41,147 nucleotides of DNA, from positions 1-41,147 of the forward strand of contig NZ_JANZNQ010000021.1 of NCBI RefSeq assembly GCF_027257955.1, written 5' to 3'. Positions 27,006 through 37,621 of the stretch are shown piece after piece; positions within the stretch are counted from its first letter, which is position 1; each line of letters opens with the position of its first letter. Source of the DNA: Zhongshania aquatica (GTDB lineage Bacteria > Pseudomonadota > Gammaproteobacteria > Pseudomonadales > Spongiibacteraceae). Both the position numbers and the translations under genes were made by a program. Below the pieces are notes generated by a model. It had not been told where the DNA came from. It searched no databases and was given only the letters and a program-made list of their open reading frames with translations.

Positions 27006-27030
27006 AACAAATCAAATTGAGATCCCGTTA

Positions 27031-28194
27031 ATGCAGGCACACTGGATATACCGTTTTATAAGCCCGAAGCTATTTGTTCTGAATGTCTCAGTACTACTGC
27101 TGGGCTTATCGTGTTTGCTTCCAGCGACCAGTCAGGCGGAAATGAGTGATGACGGCTTCGCTCAGATGCGTCAATTGGCTCAGCTGGCCGAATACATTGC
27201 TGTGGATTACATGGAAGCCGTCAGGGATGGGCAGGTGGTCAATGACGGTGAATATCAGGAAATGCTGGAGTTCTCCCAGCTCATCGTGACGAATATTTCT
27301 GAGATTCAGGATAAATCAGCCGACGCTGGCGACCTGACAGATCAGGCCAAGGCTTTACAGGAAGCCATCCAGAACAAACAGGCTATTGAAACAATTCGGC
27401 AAATGAGCGGCAGCCTGCGGGGTACGTTGTTGGCACTGATGCCGCAGTCGTCCCTGCCGGATCATCTGTTGTCGAAAGCGACCGTCAAAGGGTTGTATGA
27501 GAGCCAGTGCGCTTCTTGCCATGGCGCAGCCGGTGGGGGCGATGGTGTGATGGCCGAACAGCTGGAGCCCGCTCCAACCGATTTCACCAGCAAAGAGCGA
27601 GCCTTGAACCGGTCACTTCTGGGCCTGTACGACGCCATCTCCAATGGCATAGACGATACCGCAATGCCGGCATTTACCCAACTGACGGAAGAGGAACGCT
27701 GGTCGCTGGCGTTCCATGTCGGCGGATTGGCATTCCAATCCGGCTCTGAAGTTACAGGCGAGGCACCCAGCGTCACCTTGTCACAGATGGTTAACCACAC
27801 GCCGGTGCAACTCGCTGCAGAACATCCGGAGATGACGCAGAAGGGGATCGAACGGTTGCGCGCAAAGCCAGAACTGTTATTCCAGGAAACGACCAATCCT
27901 CTGAAAATCACCCGCGACCAACTGCTGCTAGCACAAGAGGCGCACCAGCACCAGCGCGGCGATTATCAGACAGCACAAGCACTGGCGGTCAGTGCTTATC
28001 TGGATGGCTTTGAATTGGTCGAAAACAGCCTGGATGCGCAGGATAAAGCACTTCGCCAGACGCTCGAAGCCGATATGATGGCGATAAGGCAATTATTGAA
28101 GCAGGCACAGTCCCCGGGTGAGGTGGAAAGCGCTGTGAGCCGGACGCTGGCAAGGTTGGATGATGCGGATCGATTGCTTTCGGAATCTACCTGA
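27031..28194 (+). pseudogene. Cytochrome-c half of an FTR1-type iron permease, cut by a transposon
   Basis: The 387-residue product has a signal peptide (cleavage near TSQA), a helical region (AEYIAVDYMEAV), a heme site ESQCASCHGAAGGGDG near residue 159 with MPAFTQLTEEERW as axial-Met region, and a helical tail (SAYLDGFELVENSL). This is the N-terminal periplasmic part of cytochrome c-FTR1 iron permeases, which then continue into a seven-helix FTR1 domain. Here the frame ends at a TGA (28192-28194) that is the outermost bases of the transposon end. The permease half is absent on the other side of the transposon. Confidence 0.75.
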
Positions 28195-28239
28195 GGTCCG
28201 GCCGGTAAAAGTGTTGAAATTAGCCACTTCGAGTATAAC
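28192..28239 (+). repeat. Left terminal inverted repeat of the mer transposon
   Basis: Starts TGAGGTCCGGCCGGTAAAAG and mirrors 37574-37621. Mismatches fall at positions 21, 26, 41 and 42. The first three bases are the stop codon of the truncated upstream gene. Confidence 0.92.
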
Positions 28240-28257
28240 TGACTGAATAATAAAGAC

Positions 28258-31245
28258 TTAGTCAACCAACAGCTCAAATGACATAGGTTTGACCTGCTTG
28301 GTCAAATCCAGCTCAAAGCTTCCCAATCTGCCTAAGTGCTCAGTATGGTAAGGTGAGAATGCGGCCATAAGTTCGCGGGTGATATTGTGCCCTTCCGATT
28401 TCAACTGATTGAACACTTCAGTCATCGCATTCACGTTGTATAGGATTGTGAAGTTAGCCAGCAAATGATTGTATTTCACGATTTTGCTTTGCTCATGCTT
28501 TAGGTTAGCGGGGATTTTTCCGGCATTCGCAAAGAACAACCAACGAGCAAACTCATTGAACTCTTCACTCTTACAGGTCGCTGCCTGGATCGTTTTGCGT
28601 AGATCAACATCGGTGATGTATTCGAGCAAGAACATGGTTCTGACCACTCGCCCAAGTTCGCGGAACGCAAAGTAAAGCTTGTTTTTCCGGTTCTTAGTGC
28701 CGAACCGGCGCAGGATTGTCGAGGCAGTAATTTTTCCTGCTTTAACGGACATGGCCGTTCGCATCATATCCGCATAGTGTTTTTCAATAAGGTCCCACTT
28801 AATTGGCTCTTTGAACAGCGACTGAATATGCTTAAGCACCATGGCGCGGTCAGGCTTGTAGAAGCTGAGATCTTTGATATTCCTGATACGCGGCATGAGC
28901 TTGATGCCAAGCAGGAACGCCAAGCCAAACACCGGTGTTGATTGCGCCTGTGTATCCCCGTGAACAGTGTCCGGATTAAAATCTGATTCGTCGTTGAGCA
29001 GGCCGTCCAGGATATAAATCGCCTCGTAGACACCGCAAGGGATAAACCGGCTGAACAATGCAATGTAGGTATCCGAGACATGGTAGTAGGCAATGCCGCC
29101 ATAGCTACCGTAACGAATATGGTATTCCGATAGTAAATTATCTTCGTAGAGATCCCATAACTTGCCATCGGCGGACACACTGTTGCCCGAACCCCAACAC
29201 TCAATGAGCCGGTATTTCTTGTACTCGCTGTTGATCTTCGCAATCGCTTTATCGAGGCGGGCTTCCGTGGTGCGCTTTAAGTTAAGCCAGGCGACTTGCT
29301 TGCGAGAAACACCCTGCACGGATCGCACAGTTTCCGTAGGGCCGATATTAGTGCCGTAACAAAATACGGTGAGGACAAAACGTAACACAGGATCGCTGAT
29401 GCGTGATTCAAAGCCCGACAACGGTCCAAAATGCTTATTTAGATTCAGCCACTTTTCGACATTAATGATCACATCGAGCAGGTTGATCTTGTCCAAGCGA
29501 TCGCGCAATAGCGCTCCAATCTCTTCGACTTCTGGTGAGGGTTGATCGGGTTTCGGTTTACCGATAATCAGGTTTCCGTTTTCTATGCGGACCAGTTCAT
29601 CGTCCGGAAATTGGCTATCAGCTTTCTGACAGCTCGTTTCCATGGACTCCTTCAGCGTTCTTGCAAATTCAGTATCACCGGCGACAAGCCCGACCTCCTC
29701 GCAATAGGTAGGCAACTGCGCTTCATACTCTTCCCAAGTGATCATTTGCTCCCGGTAATCATCGAAGGTTTCACTGTAGGGAATAAACAAGTCACCGGTA
29801 CTCAGTTCTTCGGCGATCCGTTCAAACACACACAGCTCAAAACAGGTTTTATTGACCTCGGTGACTTGCGCGGATTTAGTCGATTTTCCTGTGACCAATT
29901 TCCACCAGCTTTCGCGAATCCAGCGAATGTTGATGACATTTTTGGAGGACGGATCGTTGGGATCACTTTGAATGGACAGGAACTCGGCGCGCCGTTGTTT
30001 GTGTTTCAAAATAAACTGAAACGCATTCAGCAGATCCTTGTCTTCCGTGGCCGATGCCAGATTGAGTATTTCAATGGTGCGAAACAACGTTGAACGCTGC
30101 TTTTTGTAGAGTTGAACCATGAACGGTAAATAGTTGTTACCCGCGAAGGCCATGTAGTGTTCGCACATTTGCAGTAACTGATTGCTGTTCTTTCCCAGTA
30201 CTGGATCAAACGCTGATACCGACTCAGGTTTATCCAAATACACCTTGACCGTTCCAGTCAGCACAGAAATCAAATGATCGGTTTGCTTCTGGTGGTCAGC
30301 AAGGTATTTCTCTAACAGCTTTTGCGCCGAGCGATCCATTTTTAACAGTAGTTTGATAAAAATATCAGCGGCATTATCCAAAGTTCGTGCGTATTGGTGT
30401 CGGATTAAAACGATGACGAGCGCGAGTCGCTTGTTCAGTTTCAACTTCATCAATTCGGCGTAATCCAGGGCCTTGGCCTCGTCGATAAACTGCTGGTGTT
30501 TCACCGGCGGCAACCCCAAATCCGCGGGCAGAAGTGTTTGCAGGGAGGTCAGCCATTCCAGGTAATGGATGTACGCATGGATATTGCGAGGAGTTGGGCG
30601 TTTCGGTTCATTTTTCAGCGTGCTCCAGCCAAAACCATTCGTCCCAGTGCTGGAACGGAGAATATCAGTGATGCACTGGCGACTCTCAGCCGTCAAAAAT
30701 TCACACAATTGATCGTAATACCGGGTGTTAACTTCAGCTCTGGCGGTTTGGCATATGCGCTCAAGTACGCTGAACGCTGGCAATTCGTACCGCTCCTTGA
30801 CCAGGTATTCCAGCGTGACATTGATGATATCCGGCAGTGCTTCCTTGGTGGTCGCTGCTTCCAATGCCCAGGACTGCGCCAGCTCAGACGTTTTGGTCGC
30901 GTCATAGGCGTTGATGTTGAGATGCTGTCGTATCAGTTTGACATGACGATCCTTCGATCCAGACGCATAGTAGGCGTTCAGATTCTGAATAGTGGCCCGT
31001 GAACGACAGTGGGATTTGATGTGCGCGATAATTACCTTTGGAATTTCACCCAAGCTGATGAACCGACCCAATCGTTGTGTGATTTTTAGCTGAACCAGAA
31101 GCCCCAAAAAGGCCGCGCTGGTTCGTTTACAGTGACGTAATGCAAACTCCTGATCTTCTGGCGTTGGTGTGTAGATATCGCCTAGCTCGCCTTCGGTAAT
31201 ATCAGCCTTGATTCGTGGATAGGCTGTTTGATAAATGGCGGCCAT
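28258..31245 (-). CDS. tnpA: Tn3-family transposase TnpA
   Basis: The 995-residue product is full length for the family (usually 960-1010). It has an N-terminal DNA-binding half starting MAAIYQTAYPRIKADITEGE and a C-terminal DDE domain. The acidic residues are likely D at about 691 (SADGKLW), D at about 758 (PDTVHGDTQ) and E at about 894 (CKSEEFNEF). Its stop lies 19 bases inside the left end, the usual tnpA position. It performs replicative transposition to cointegrates. Nothing looks broken. Confidence 0.93.
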   Translation of the reverse strand: MAAIYQTAYPRIKADITEGELGDIYTPTPEDQEFALRHCKRTSAAFLGLLVQLKITQRLGRFISLGEIPKVIIAHIKSHCRSRATIQNLNAYYASGSKDRHVKLIRQHLNINAYDATKTSELAQSWALEAATTKEALPDIINVTLEYLVKERYELPAFSVLERICQTARAEVNTRYYDQLCEFLTAESRQCITDILRSSTGTNGFGWSTLKNEPKRPTPRNIHAYIHYLEWLTSLQTLLPADLGLPPVKHQQFIDEAKALDYAELMKLKLNKRLALVIVLIRHQYARTLDNAADIFIKLLLKMDRSAQKLLEKYLADHQKQTDHLISVLTGTVKVYLDKPESVSAFDPVLGKNSNQLLQMCEHYMAFAGNNYLPFMVQLYKKQRSTLFRTIEILNLASATEDKDLLNAFQFILKHKQRRAEFLSIQSDPNDPSSKNVINIRWIRESWWKLVTGKSTKSAQVTEVNKTCFELCVFERIAEELSTGDLFIPYSETFDDYREQMITWEEYEAQLPTYCEEVGLVAGDTEFARTLKESMETSCQKADSQFPDDELVRIENGNLIIGKPKPDQPSPEVEEIGALLRDRLDKINLLDVIINVEKWLNLNKHFGPLSGFESRISDPVLRFVLTVFCYGTNIGPTETVRSVQGVSRKQVAWLNLKRTTEARLDKAIAKINSEYKKYRLIECWGSGNSVSADGKLWDLYEDNLLSEYHIRYGSYGGIAYYHVSDTYIALFSRFIPCGVYEAIYILDGLLNDESDFNPDTVHGDTQAQSTPVFGLAFLLGIKLMPRIRNIKDLSFYKPDRAMVLKHIQSLFKEPIKWDLIEKHYADMMRTAMSVKAGKITASTILRRFGTKNRKNKLYFAFRELGRVVRTMFLLEYITDVDLRKTIQAATCKSEEFNEFARWLFFANAGKIPANLKHEQSKIVKYNHLLANFTILYNVNAMTEVFNQLKSEGHNITRELMAAFSPYHTEHLGRLGSFELDLTKQVKPMSFELLVD

Positions 31246-31361
31246 TGTCTTAAATTTTCTCTAACAGGTGCATTGTTGTGTAAAGGCGTCGCATTAGGGT
31301 AATTGGGTTTTTGGTCGTCATTCAGGGGTTCCCAGATTAACCGTAATTGGTTTTCTTGGCT

Positions 31362-31919
31362 TTATTTCTTGTTATGGCCTGCCATTGGGTGGCCTGAATT
31401 GAGATACCAAGCATTTTGAGCGATCGCACCCAGCAGCAAGAGCAACGCCAACAACAACAGTTCAGTTTGATACACATTGACCGCATACTGAATTTTGAGA
31501 CCCATCCCCGAAACGGTGGAGGGAAACAGGATGGCGGCAAAACTTAAGATGGTCGGCAATAGCGGAGTACAACATAAGAGCGGGCTTACCATCCCGATAA
31601 CTATACCGCCCGCCGCCGGTGCCGTTCTACAACGGTTTTTCTGGCGTATCAGTTGAACCCATAAATTGATGAGCACGCTCTCCAGCGTAGCGAACAGAAA
31701 CGCAAATAACGCTATTTTCAGATTAAGATGTGAAAAAGAACGCAAACCAATGTCGGAACCCAGAGCATGCGCTGGCAGAACCACTAAATGAGCAATTAGA
31801 AATAGACTAAAGATGATCGCAGTGCGCCATTTTGAATGAGAATCCTGAACCGATATTCGAAATGCATACAGCACAAGTGACCAAAGGCGTTTTATAGTGC
31901 TCTCAGCTATCGCGTTCAT
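31362..31919 (-). CDS. Membrane protein of the mer operon, unrecognised
   Basis: The 185-residue product is predicted to have four membrane helices. A segment GMVSPLLCCTPLLPTILSFA carries adjacent Cys inside a helix, which is the form of the Hg(II)-accepting Cys pair in MerT, MerC and MerF, although overall it is unlike them. It starts 13 bases after merA on the same strand and ends the operon before tnpA. A role in Hg(II) or organomercurial uptake is plausible; the family is not known to me. Confidence 0.6.
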   Translation of the reverse strand: MNAIAESTIKRLWSLVLYAFRISVQDSHSKWRTAIIFSLFLIAHLVVLPAHALGSDIGLRSFSHLNLKIALFAFLFATLESVLINLWVQLIRQKNRCRTAPAAGGIVIGMVSPLLCCTPLLPTILSFAAILFPSTVSGMGLKIQYAVNVYQTELLLLALLLLLGAIAQNAWYLNSGHPMAGHNKK

Positions 31920-31931
31920 TGGTTTACCTAC

Positions 31932-33608
<1,677 letters not shown>

Positions 33609-33636
33609 TCAAATAGCAGTCAGGCATTGCGTCGGG

Positions 33637-34056
33637 TTAAACCGCGCAACTGTCATCATCACAGCGTTTATTCGCGGGTGAAAAAATATCCCAAAGCGAT
33701 ACGGCAACCATCAGGCCTAATGCTGAATAGGTTACATAGCTGCTCCAGCCATATTGAAACCAGGCATAAAGCGACAGCAGTAGCAATACCGGACCTGTCA
33801 TACCGAGCGCACTGCGGTGCCATTGCCGGTGACTGAACCAGCCAAGTCCGTTGAGTACCAGGGCTATCCCGGCAAACAGGGGTAATAGCGTGTTAACAAA
33901 CAGACCTTCCCATTGGCTGAGAAAACCCAGTCCGACCGCAGCGCCGAGGCTGGCGATGGCCGGGAAACACATGGCGCAGCCCATGGCGGAAACCAGTGCG
34001 CCCAATGAGCTAATCTTATCGCCGAAACGGGTCAGTAACCGCATTAGCATTTCCAT
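33637..34056 (-). CDS. merC: Mercury transport protein MerC
   Basis: The 139-residue product has four membrane helices, with MGCAMCFPAIASLGAAVGLG in the first pair, the MerC Hg(II) site. It ends NKRCDDDSCAV, also with Cys. The start ATG 34056 follows AAGGAGT. It lies 3 bases after merP. It imports Hg(II) across the inner membrane for MerA. Confidence 0.9.
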   Translation of the reverse strand: MEMLMRLLTRFGDKISSLGALVSAMGCAMCFPAIASLGAAVGLGFLSQWEGLFVNTLLPLFAGIALVLNGLGWFSHRQWHRSALGMTGPVLLLLSLYAWFQYGWSSYVTYSALGLMVAVSLWDIFSPANKRCDDDSCAV

Positions 34057-34059
34057 GCT

Positions 34060-34335
34060 TTACTCCTTGATCGTAGACGGATAACCCGCGTTAGTGGTGG
34101 CTTCGGTCAGTGCTTTTACTGTGGTTTTTTCGTCATCGAAGGTGACTACCGCCAATTTGGTTTTAAAGGTGACTTCAGCTTTACTCACACCATCAACATT
34201 TTGTAAGGCCTTTTTGACCGTAAATGGGCAAGTCACACAGTTCATGGTGGGCACTTCCAGGGTAACCGTTTGCGGCGCGGCAAAAGCAGTCAGGCTGGTC
34301 AAGGCTAGCAAAGACAACAAGGCAATTTTCTTCAT
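34060..34335 (-). CDS. merP: Periplasmic mercury-binding protein MerP
   Basis: The 91-residue product starts MKKIALLSLLALTSLTAFAA (signal peptide) and has one HMA domain with PTMNCVTCPFTVKKAL. The start ATG 34335 behind GGAGAACCTG is preferred; a longer frame overlaps merT. It passes Hg(II) to MerT and MerC. Confidence 0.93.
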   Translation of the reverse strand: MKKIALLSLLALTSLTAFAAPQTVTLEVPTMNCVTCPFTVKKALQNVDGVSKAEVTFKTKLAVVTFDDEKTTVKALTEATTNAGYPSTIKE

Positions 34336-34391
34336 CAGGTTCTCCAGTAACGTATAAGTAATTAATAAAAGTAAGCTGTTAAAATGAGTGA

Positions 34392-34739
34392 TCAAGCGAA
34401 CCAAACAATCCAATAATTACTGGTAACTAACGCCAATGCCGTCAGTGCGGTTAACCAAAAAATGAGCTGCCGACGTTTTCGCACTTGCGGTACCGAACAG
34501 GCTGTGCCGGGTTTACAGGCTTCGACGGGGCGATAGACTTTCCAGCCCGCAAAACTAAATAAAGCCAATACCAGCAGGATAAAAATGGGGCGGTACGGTT
34601 CTAACAAGGTTAAATTACCAATCCAGGAACCACTCACGCCTAGCAGCAACAAGACGAAAGGACCAGCGCAGCAGAGGCCAGCGCCAATAGCGGCAATCAC
34701 GCCGCCAATAATGGGTAGATTGGACTCTTTCTGGGACAC
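34392..34739 (-). CDS. merT: Mercury transport protein MerT
   Basis: The 115-residue product has three membrane helices. The first holds GAGLCCAGPFVLLLLGVSG, the Hg(II)-binding Cys pair at 23-24. The loop has EACKPGTACS, the second Cys pair. All four Cys of MerT are present. It is the first gene after Pmer. Confidence 0.95.
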   Translation of the reverse strand: MSQKESNLPIIGGVIAAIGAGLCCAGPFVLLLLGVSGSWIGNLTLLEPYRPIFILLVLALFSFAGWKVYRPVEACKPGTACSVPQVRKRRQLIFWLTALTALALVTSNYWIVWFA

Positions 34740-34771
34740 GACTTACTCCTCTGATTTCAGCGTATGGAGCA

Positions 34772-34803
34772 AGTGTAATTGCCGTACCAATGTACGGAGT
34801 CAA
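34772..34803 (-). promoter_or_regulatory. mer operator-promoter (Pmer)
   Basis: On the minus strand, -35 TTGACT (34803-34798) and -10 TTACAC/TACACT (34778-34772) are separated by 19-20 bases. The spacer holds the dyad CCGTAC-ATTG-GTACGG, the MerR binding site. It lies between merR and merT and drives merT leftward. Confidence 0.88.
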
Positions 34804-34833
34804 GCGTTTTCGTGGTGCCCGGGTAAAATTTTT

Positions 34834-35220
34834 TTATGGCTGCAGGGAATCGATGATGGGACAGTGGCTGTCATCATCATTACTGTGGCACTGTGCGAGT
34901 AAGACCTTGAGCGCTTTCTCAAGGCGACGTAAGTCAGCCATTTTTTCTTTGACGGCGCTGAGTTTATATTCGGCCAGTTCCTGCACCTGAGCACATGGGC
35001 GGTCATTCAAGCTGAGCAGGTTGGCGATCTCTTCCAGGGTAAACCCCAACTCTTGCGCCCGCTTAATGAAACGAATGCGGTTCACTGTTTCATCGGGATA
35101 ATGGCGGTAACCCAGTTCAGGTTTTGGTGGTTGCTGTATCAAGCCGCGACGCTCATAAAAACGTACAGTTTCTATATTGATAGCCAGTTCTTCGGCAACT
35201 TTACTGATGGTTCGTGTCAT
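34834..35220 (-). CDS. merR: Mercury-responsive regulator MerR
   Basis: The 128-residue product has the MerR helix-turn-helix (VAEELAINIETVRFYERRGL) and three Hg(II)-binding Cys: NDRPCAQVQ, LLAQCHSND and SHCPIIDS. It is co-directional with merT rather than divergent as in Tn21 or Tn501, and its ATG is 2 bases after the tnpS stop. It represses Pmer, and activates it with Hg(II). Translational coupling to tnpS is likely because no strong ribosome site is visible. Confidence 0.9.
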   Translation of the reverse strand: MTRTISKVAEELAINIETVRFYERRGLIQQPPKPELGYRHYPDETVNRIRFIKRAQELGFTLEEIANLLSLNDRPCAQVQELAEYKLSAVKEKMADLRRLEKALKVLLAQCHSNDDDSHCPIIDSLQP

Positions 35221-35222
35221 GC

Positions 35223-36281
35223 TTACATCCCGTTTACATTAATGGTATCGATAAGAACCGCCATTTTCTCCATCAATATATGGGTAGCGTTATTGGAGAG
35301 TTGCTGTCCTTCTTCAATGTACTCCCAGACGGTAGCATCGCTCTTCCATCCTCCTTGTTTTTTAATCAACTCAAAATCAATTCGCTCTCGAGCTGCCGAC
35401 GTAGACAGGCCGCGCCGGAAGCTATGGCTGCTCAGTTCAGGTACGAAATCGAACTGACAGGCGCTACCCAAACTCTTGAGTAATTCATTAATGGCACCGG
35501 GATTCAGCGCTTTCGGCTGAACCTTATCCCAGCGGTTAATGGGGCGAAAAATCGGACCTTCATTTATGCCACCCAATTCTATCCAGTCCCTCAAGGCCGT
35601 AGCAGGACAGCAGCCTGGAGCACCAAAAGGCAAGGCCCGTACTAAGCCTGTGGCTTGCTGATCGGTCTTGGATCGAGGCAATTTGATGAGAAGCCCTTCA
35701 GGCTCCCACATCAGATCACTGGTTTTAATGGCCACCAATTCACTACGACGAAAGGCACCAAAAAAACCCGTTAACACCAGCGCGATATCCCGATACTTCT
35801 TCTTGCTGTCATGCAGTTGCTGTAGATGCTTCACCATCTGCGCAATGTGCTCTAGTCGCAGCGCCTTGGCTTTGCGCTTGGGCTGGCCATGCGTGCGTCG
35901 GATGCCATCCATAGTTTTACGCACTAAAGGATCGCGGACCGGATCAGGCAGCGCCTGAAAATGGTGCCACTGGCTGATCGCCGTGAGGTGCAGATCCAGG
36001 GTCCTGGGGTTTAGCGATTCGGCCCTGGCCAGCAGGTAGCGCACCACCGTGTCCCGATCCGTAGGCAGGCGGCCACCCCATTTTTCAAACTGCCGAATGG
36101 CCGAGCGGTAGGCTTTTCGAGTGTTGTCGGAAGTTGCTGCCTGAAGATATTGCTGCAGCGACTCGGCTTCTCGGCGTGCAACCAAGCTTGAATGCTCATT
36201 ACGTAACGACAGTTCAGTGACGGTTTTTGGCAATTTACTGTTCATAAATAGGAATCTTCTTGGATGCGCTGAAAAGGCCAT
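35223..36281 (-). CDS. tnpS: Tyrosine recombinase TnpS (cointegrate resolution)
   Basis: The 352-residue product has an N-terminal SAM-like core-binding domain and the catalytic tyrosine-recombinase domain. This contains RRSELVAIK (first Arg), SSHSFRRG (His and second Arg), QGGWKSDATVWEYIEE with Tyr at about residue 320, as in Tn4651 TnpS. It is divergent from tnpT, with the recombination site in the 170-base gap. It resolves cointegrates formed by TnpA. Confidence 0.9.
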   Translation of the reverse strand: MAFSAHPRRFLFMNSKLPKTVTELSLRNEHSSLVARREAESLQQYLQAATSDNTRKAYRSAIRQFEKWGGRLPTDRDTVVRYLLARAESLNPRTLDLHLTAISQWHHFQALPDPVRDPLVRKTMDGIRRTHGQPKRKAKALRLEHIAQMVKHLQQLHDSKKKYRDIALVLTGFFGAFRRSELVAIKTSDLMWEPEGLLIKLPRSKTDQQATGLVRALPFGAPGCCPATALRDWIELGGINEGPIFRPINRWDKVQPKALNPGAINELLKSLGSACQFDFVPELSSHSFRRGLSTSAARERIDFELIKKQGGWKSDATVWEYIEEGQQLSNNATHILMEKMAVLIDTINVNGM

Positions 36282-36324
36282 TCTGTACTGGTGTTACAAG
36301 CCCACAATTTAAGTCTCTCTGCTT

Positions 36325-36356
36325 TAACAAACGATAACATTCATTATCGAAGGTTA
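36325..36356. other. Candidate TnpS core recombination site (rst)
   Basis: 13-base arms (36325-36337 and 36344-36356) match in 10 of 13 positions as an inverted repeat around a 6-base spacer, with CGATAA/TTATCG perfect. Such arms flanking a 6-8 base crossover region are the form of tyrosine recombinase core sites. The site sits between divergent tnpS and tnpT, where rst lies in Tn4651. The neighbouring AT-rich DNA to 36430 has further ATTAC/GTAAT repeats, possibly TnpT sites. Confidence 0.65.
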
Positions 36357-36451
36357 CTATTTAATTTTTATGAGCTGAATAGAAGTTACTATATTATGTT
36401 ATATTACGTTTTATGTAATACGTTACGATATAATCACCGGGGAAAACTGTC

Positions 36452-37528
36452 ATGGCTCGCGCCGGAATCACTTACTACGATGTCTCGAAAGCCGCAGAGG
36501 CTATCAAAATCCAGAATCAGGAACCTACGGTGGATCGTGTTCGTGAGCACTTGGGTACCGGCAGCAAAAGCACCATAGCTCCGCTGCTCAAGCGCTGGCG
36601 GTCAGATAATGGGGAGTTGGCCGATGTGAGCGGACTGCCGAATGATCTCGTCGAGGTAGTAAAAGCCTTGCATGAACGAGTTCAGCAGATGGCCGACCAG
36701 CGCATTGCGCAATCCCGCAACGAATTCAAGGCATCGAATGAGGAACTCCGAAAAGAATTGACTGAGGCCCGTAATAGCATTGTGCAGCTTACCGACCGCC
36801 AACAGGATGTGAACGCCCAGCTATCGCAAATTACCGAAGCAAAAGCCCTGCAAGGCAAGTCTCTGGAAGAGGTACGCATTAAGCTAGCAACGGCAGAGGC
36901 TCAACGCGACGAAGCTCTTTCACGAACTGCTGAATTAAAGGAAAGCGTTGCAGAAATCAAGCAGGAAAATAAGGATATTCGTGATCACTTTGAACACTAC
37001 CAGCAACGCACCGCCGAAGATCGGCAGCAGGAACGCGAGCAATTCCATGTGGTTAACCAGGGCCTGAAAGACCAGATTCAAGACCTGCAACACCAGATTC
37101 AAGACCTGCAACACCGGCTCATCCAAGCCGAGTCAAGAGCGTCCGAGCTGATAGACACTAATGCGCACTTACAACGACAAACGCATGAGCTCGAAAAGGC
37201 CAATGCGATGCACAAAAGCACCCTAGATAGGCAAGTGGTCGATATCCAGAACTTGGAGCATCAACTTAACGACGCCTCGGTAAAAAGTCGGGAGCAGCAG
37301 CATAAAAGCGAACAATTGGTGGATAATATTGCCGCGCTCACCAGCCAGAAAGCAGACGTCGATAAGCAAGTGACCGTGCTATCCCAAGCATTGGAGGCCA
37401 CTAAAACGGATATGATAGCCGCTCAGAATAGAGTGGGAGTTCTATTCGATGAGAACAAGATGATTCTTCAGGAAAAAGCAGTGATTCAGGGGCAGTTTAA
37501 GCAGCTTCAGGAGTCACTGTCGCGATAA
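36452..37528 (+). CDS. tnpT: TnpT: KfrA-like coiled-coil accessory protein
   Basis: The 358-residue product has an N-terminal KfrA-type DNA-binding domain (GITYYDVSKAAEAIKIQNQE, VREHLGTGSKSTIAPLL), then a long coiled coil of about residues 70-350. In Tn4651 the equivalent protein binds the recombination site and stimulates TnpS. A 21-base tandem duplication (37071-37112) repeats seven residues in the coil. The ATG follows GGGGAAAA. Confidence 0.88.
   Translation: MARAGITYYDVSKAAEAIKIQNQEPTVDRVREHLGTGSKSTIAPLLKRWRSDNGELADVSGLPNDLVEVVKALHERVQQMADQRIAQSRNEFKASNEELRKELTEARNSIVQLTDRQQDVNAQLSQITEAKALQGKSLEEVRIKLATAEAQRDEALSRTAELKESVAEIKQENKDIRDHFEHYQQRTAEDRQQEREQFHVVNQGLKDQIQDLQHQIQDLQHRLIQAESRASELIDTNAHLQRQTHELEKANAMHKSTLDRQVVDIQNLEHQLNDASVKSREQQHKSEQLVDNIAALTSQKADVDKQVTVLSQALEATKTDMIAAQNRVGVLFDENKMILQEKAVIQGQFKQLQESLSR
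37071..37112 (+). repeat. Tandem 21-base duplication inside tnpT
   Basis: Two identical copies (37071-37091 and 37092-37112) encode QIQDLQH twice and add one heptad to the coiled coil. In-frame and probably harmless. Confidence 0.9.
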
Positions 37529-37573
37529 AGGCTTTAGTAAAACTTTTGTCCTAAAAACTATATTAATCAATAT

Positions 37574-37621
37574 GTTATATGCGAAGTGGCTAATTCCAAC
37601 GCTTTTACCGGCCGGACCTCA
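37574..37621 (-). repeat. Right terminal inverted repeat of the mer transposon
   Basis: Mirror of 28192-28239. Its outermost base is 37621 and it ends GGCCGGACCTCA. The sequence outside begins GTATGGG and does not continue the gene cut at the left end. Confidence 0.92.
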
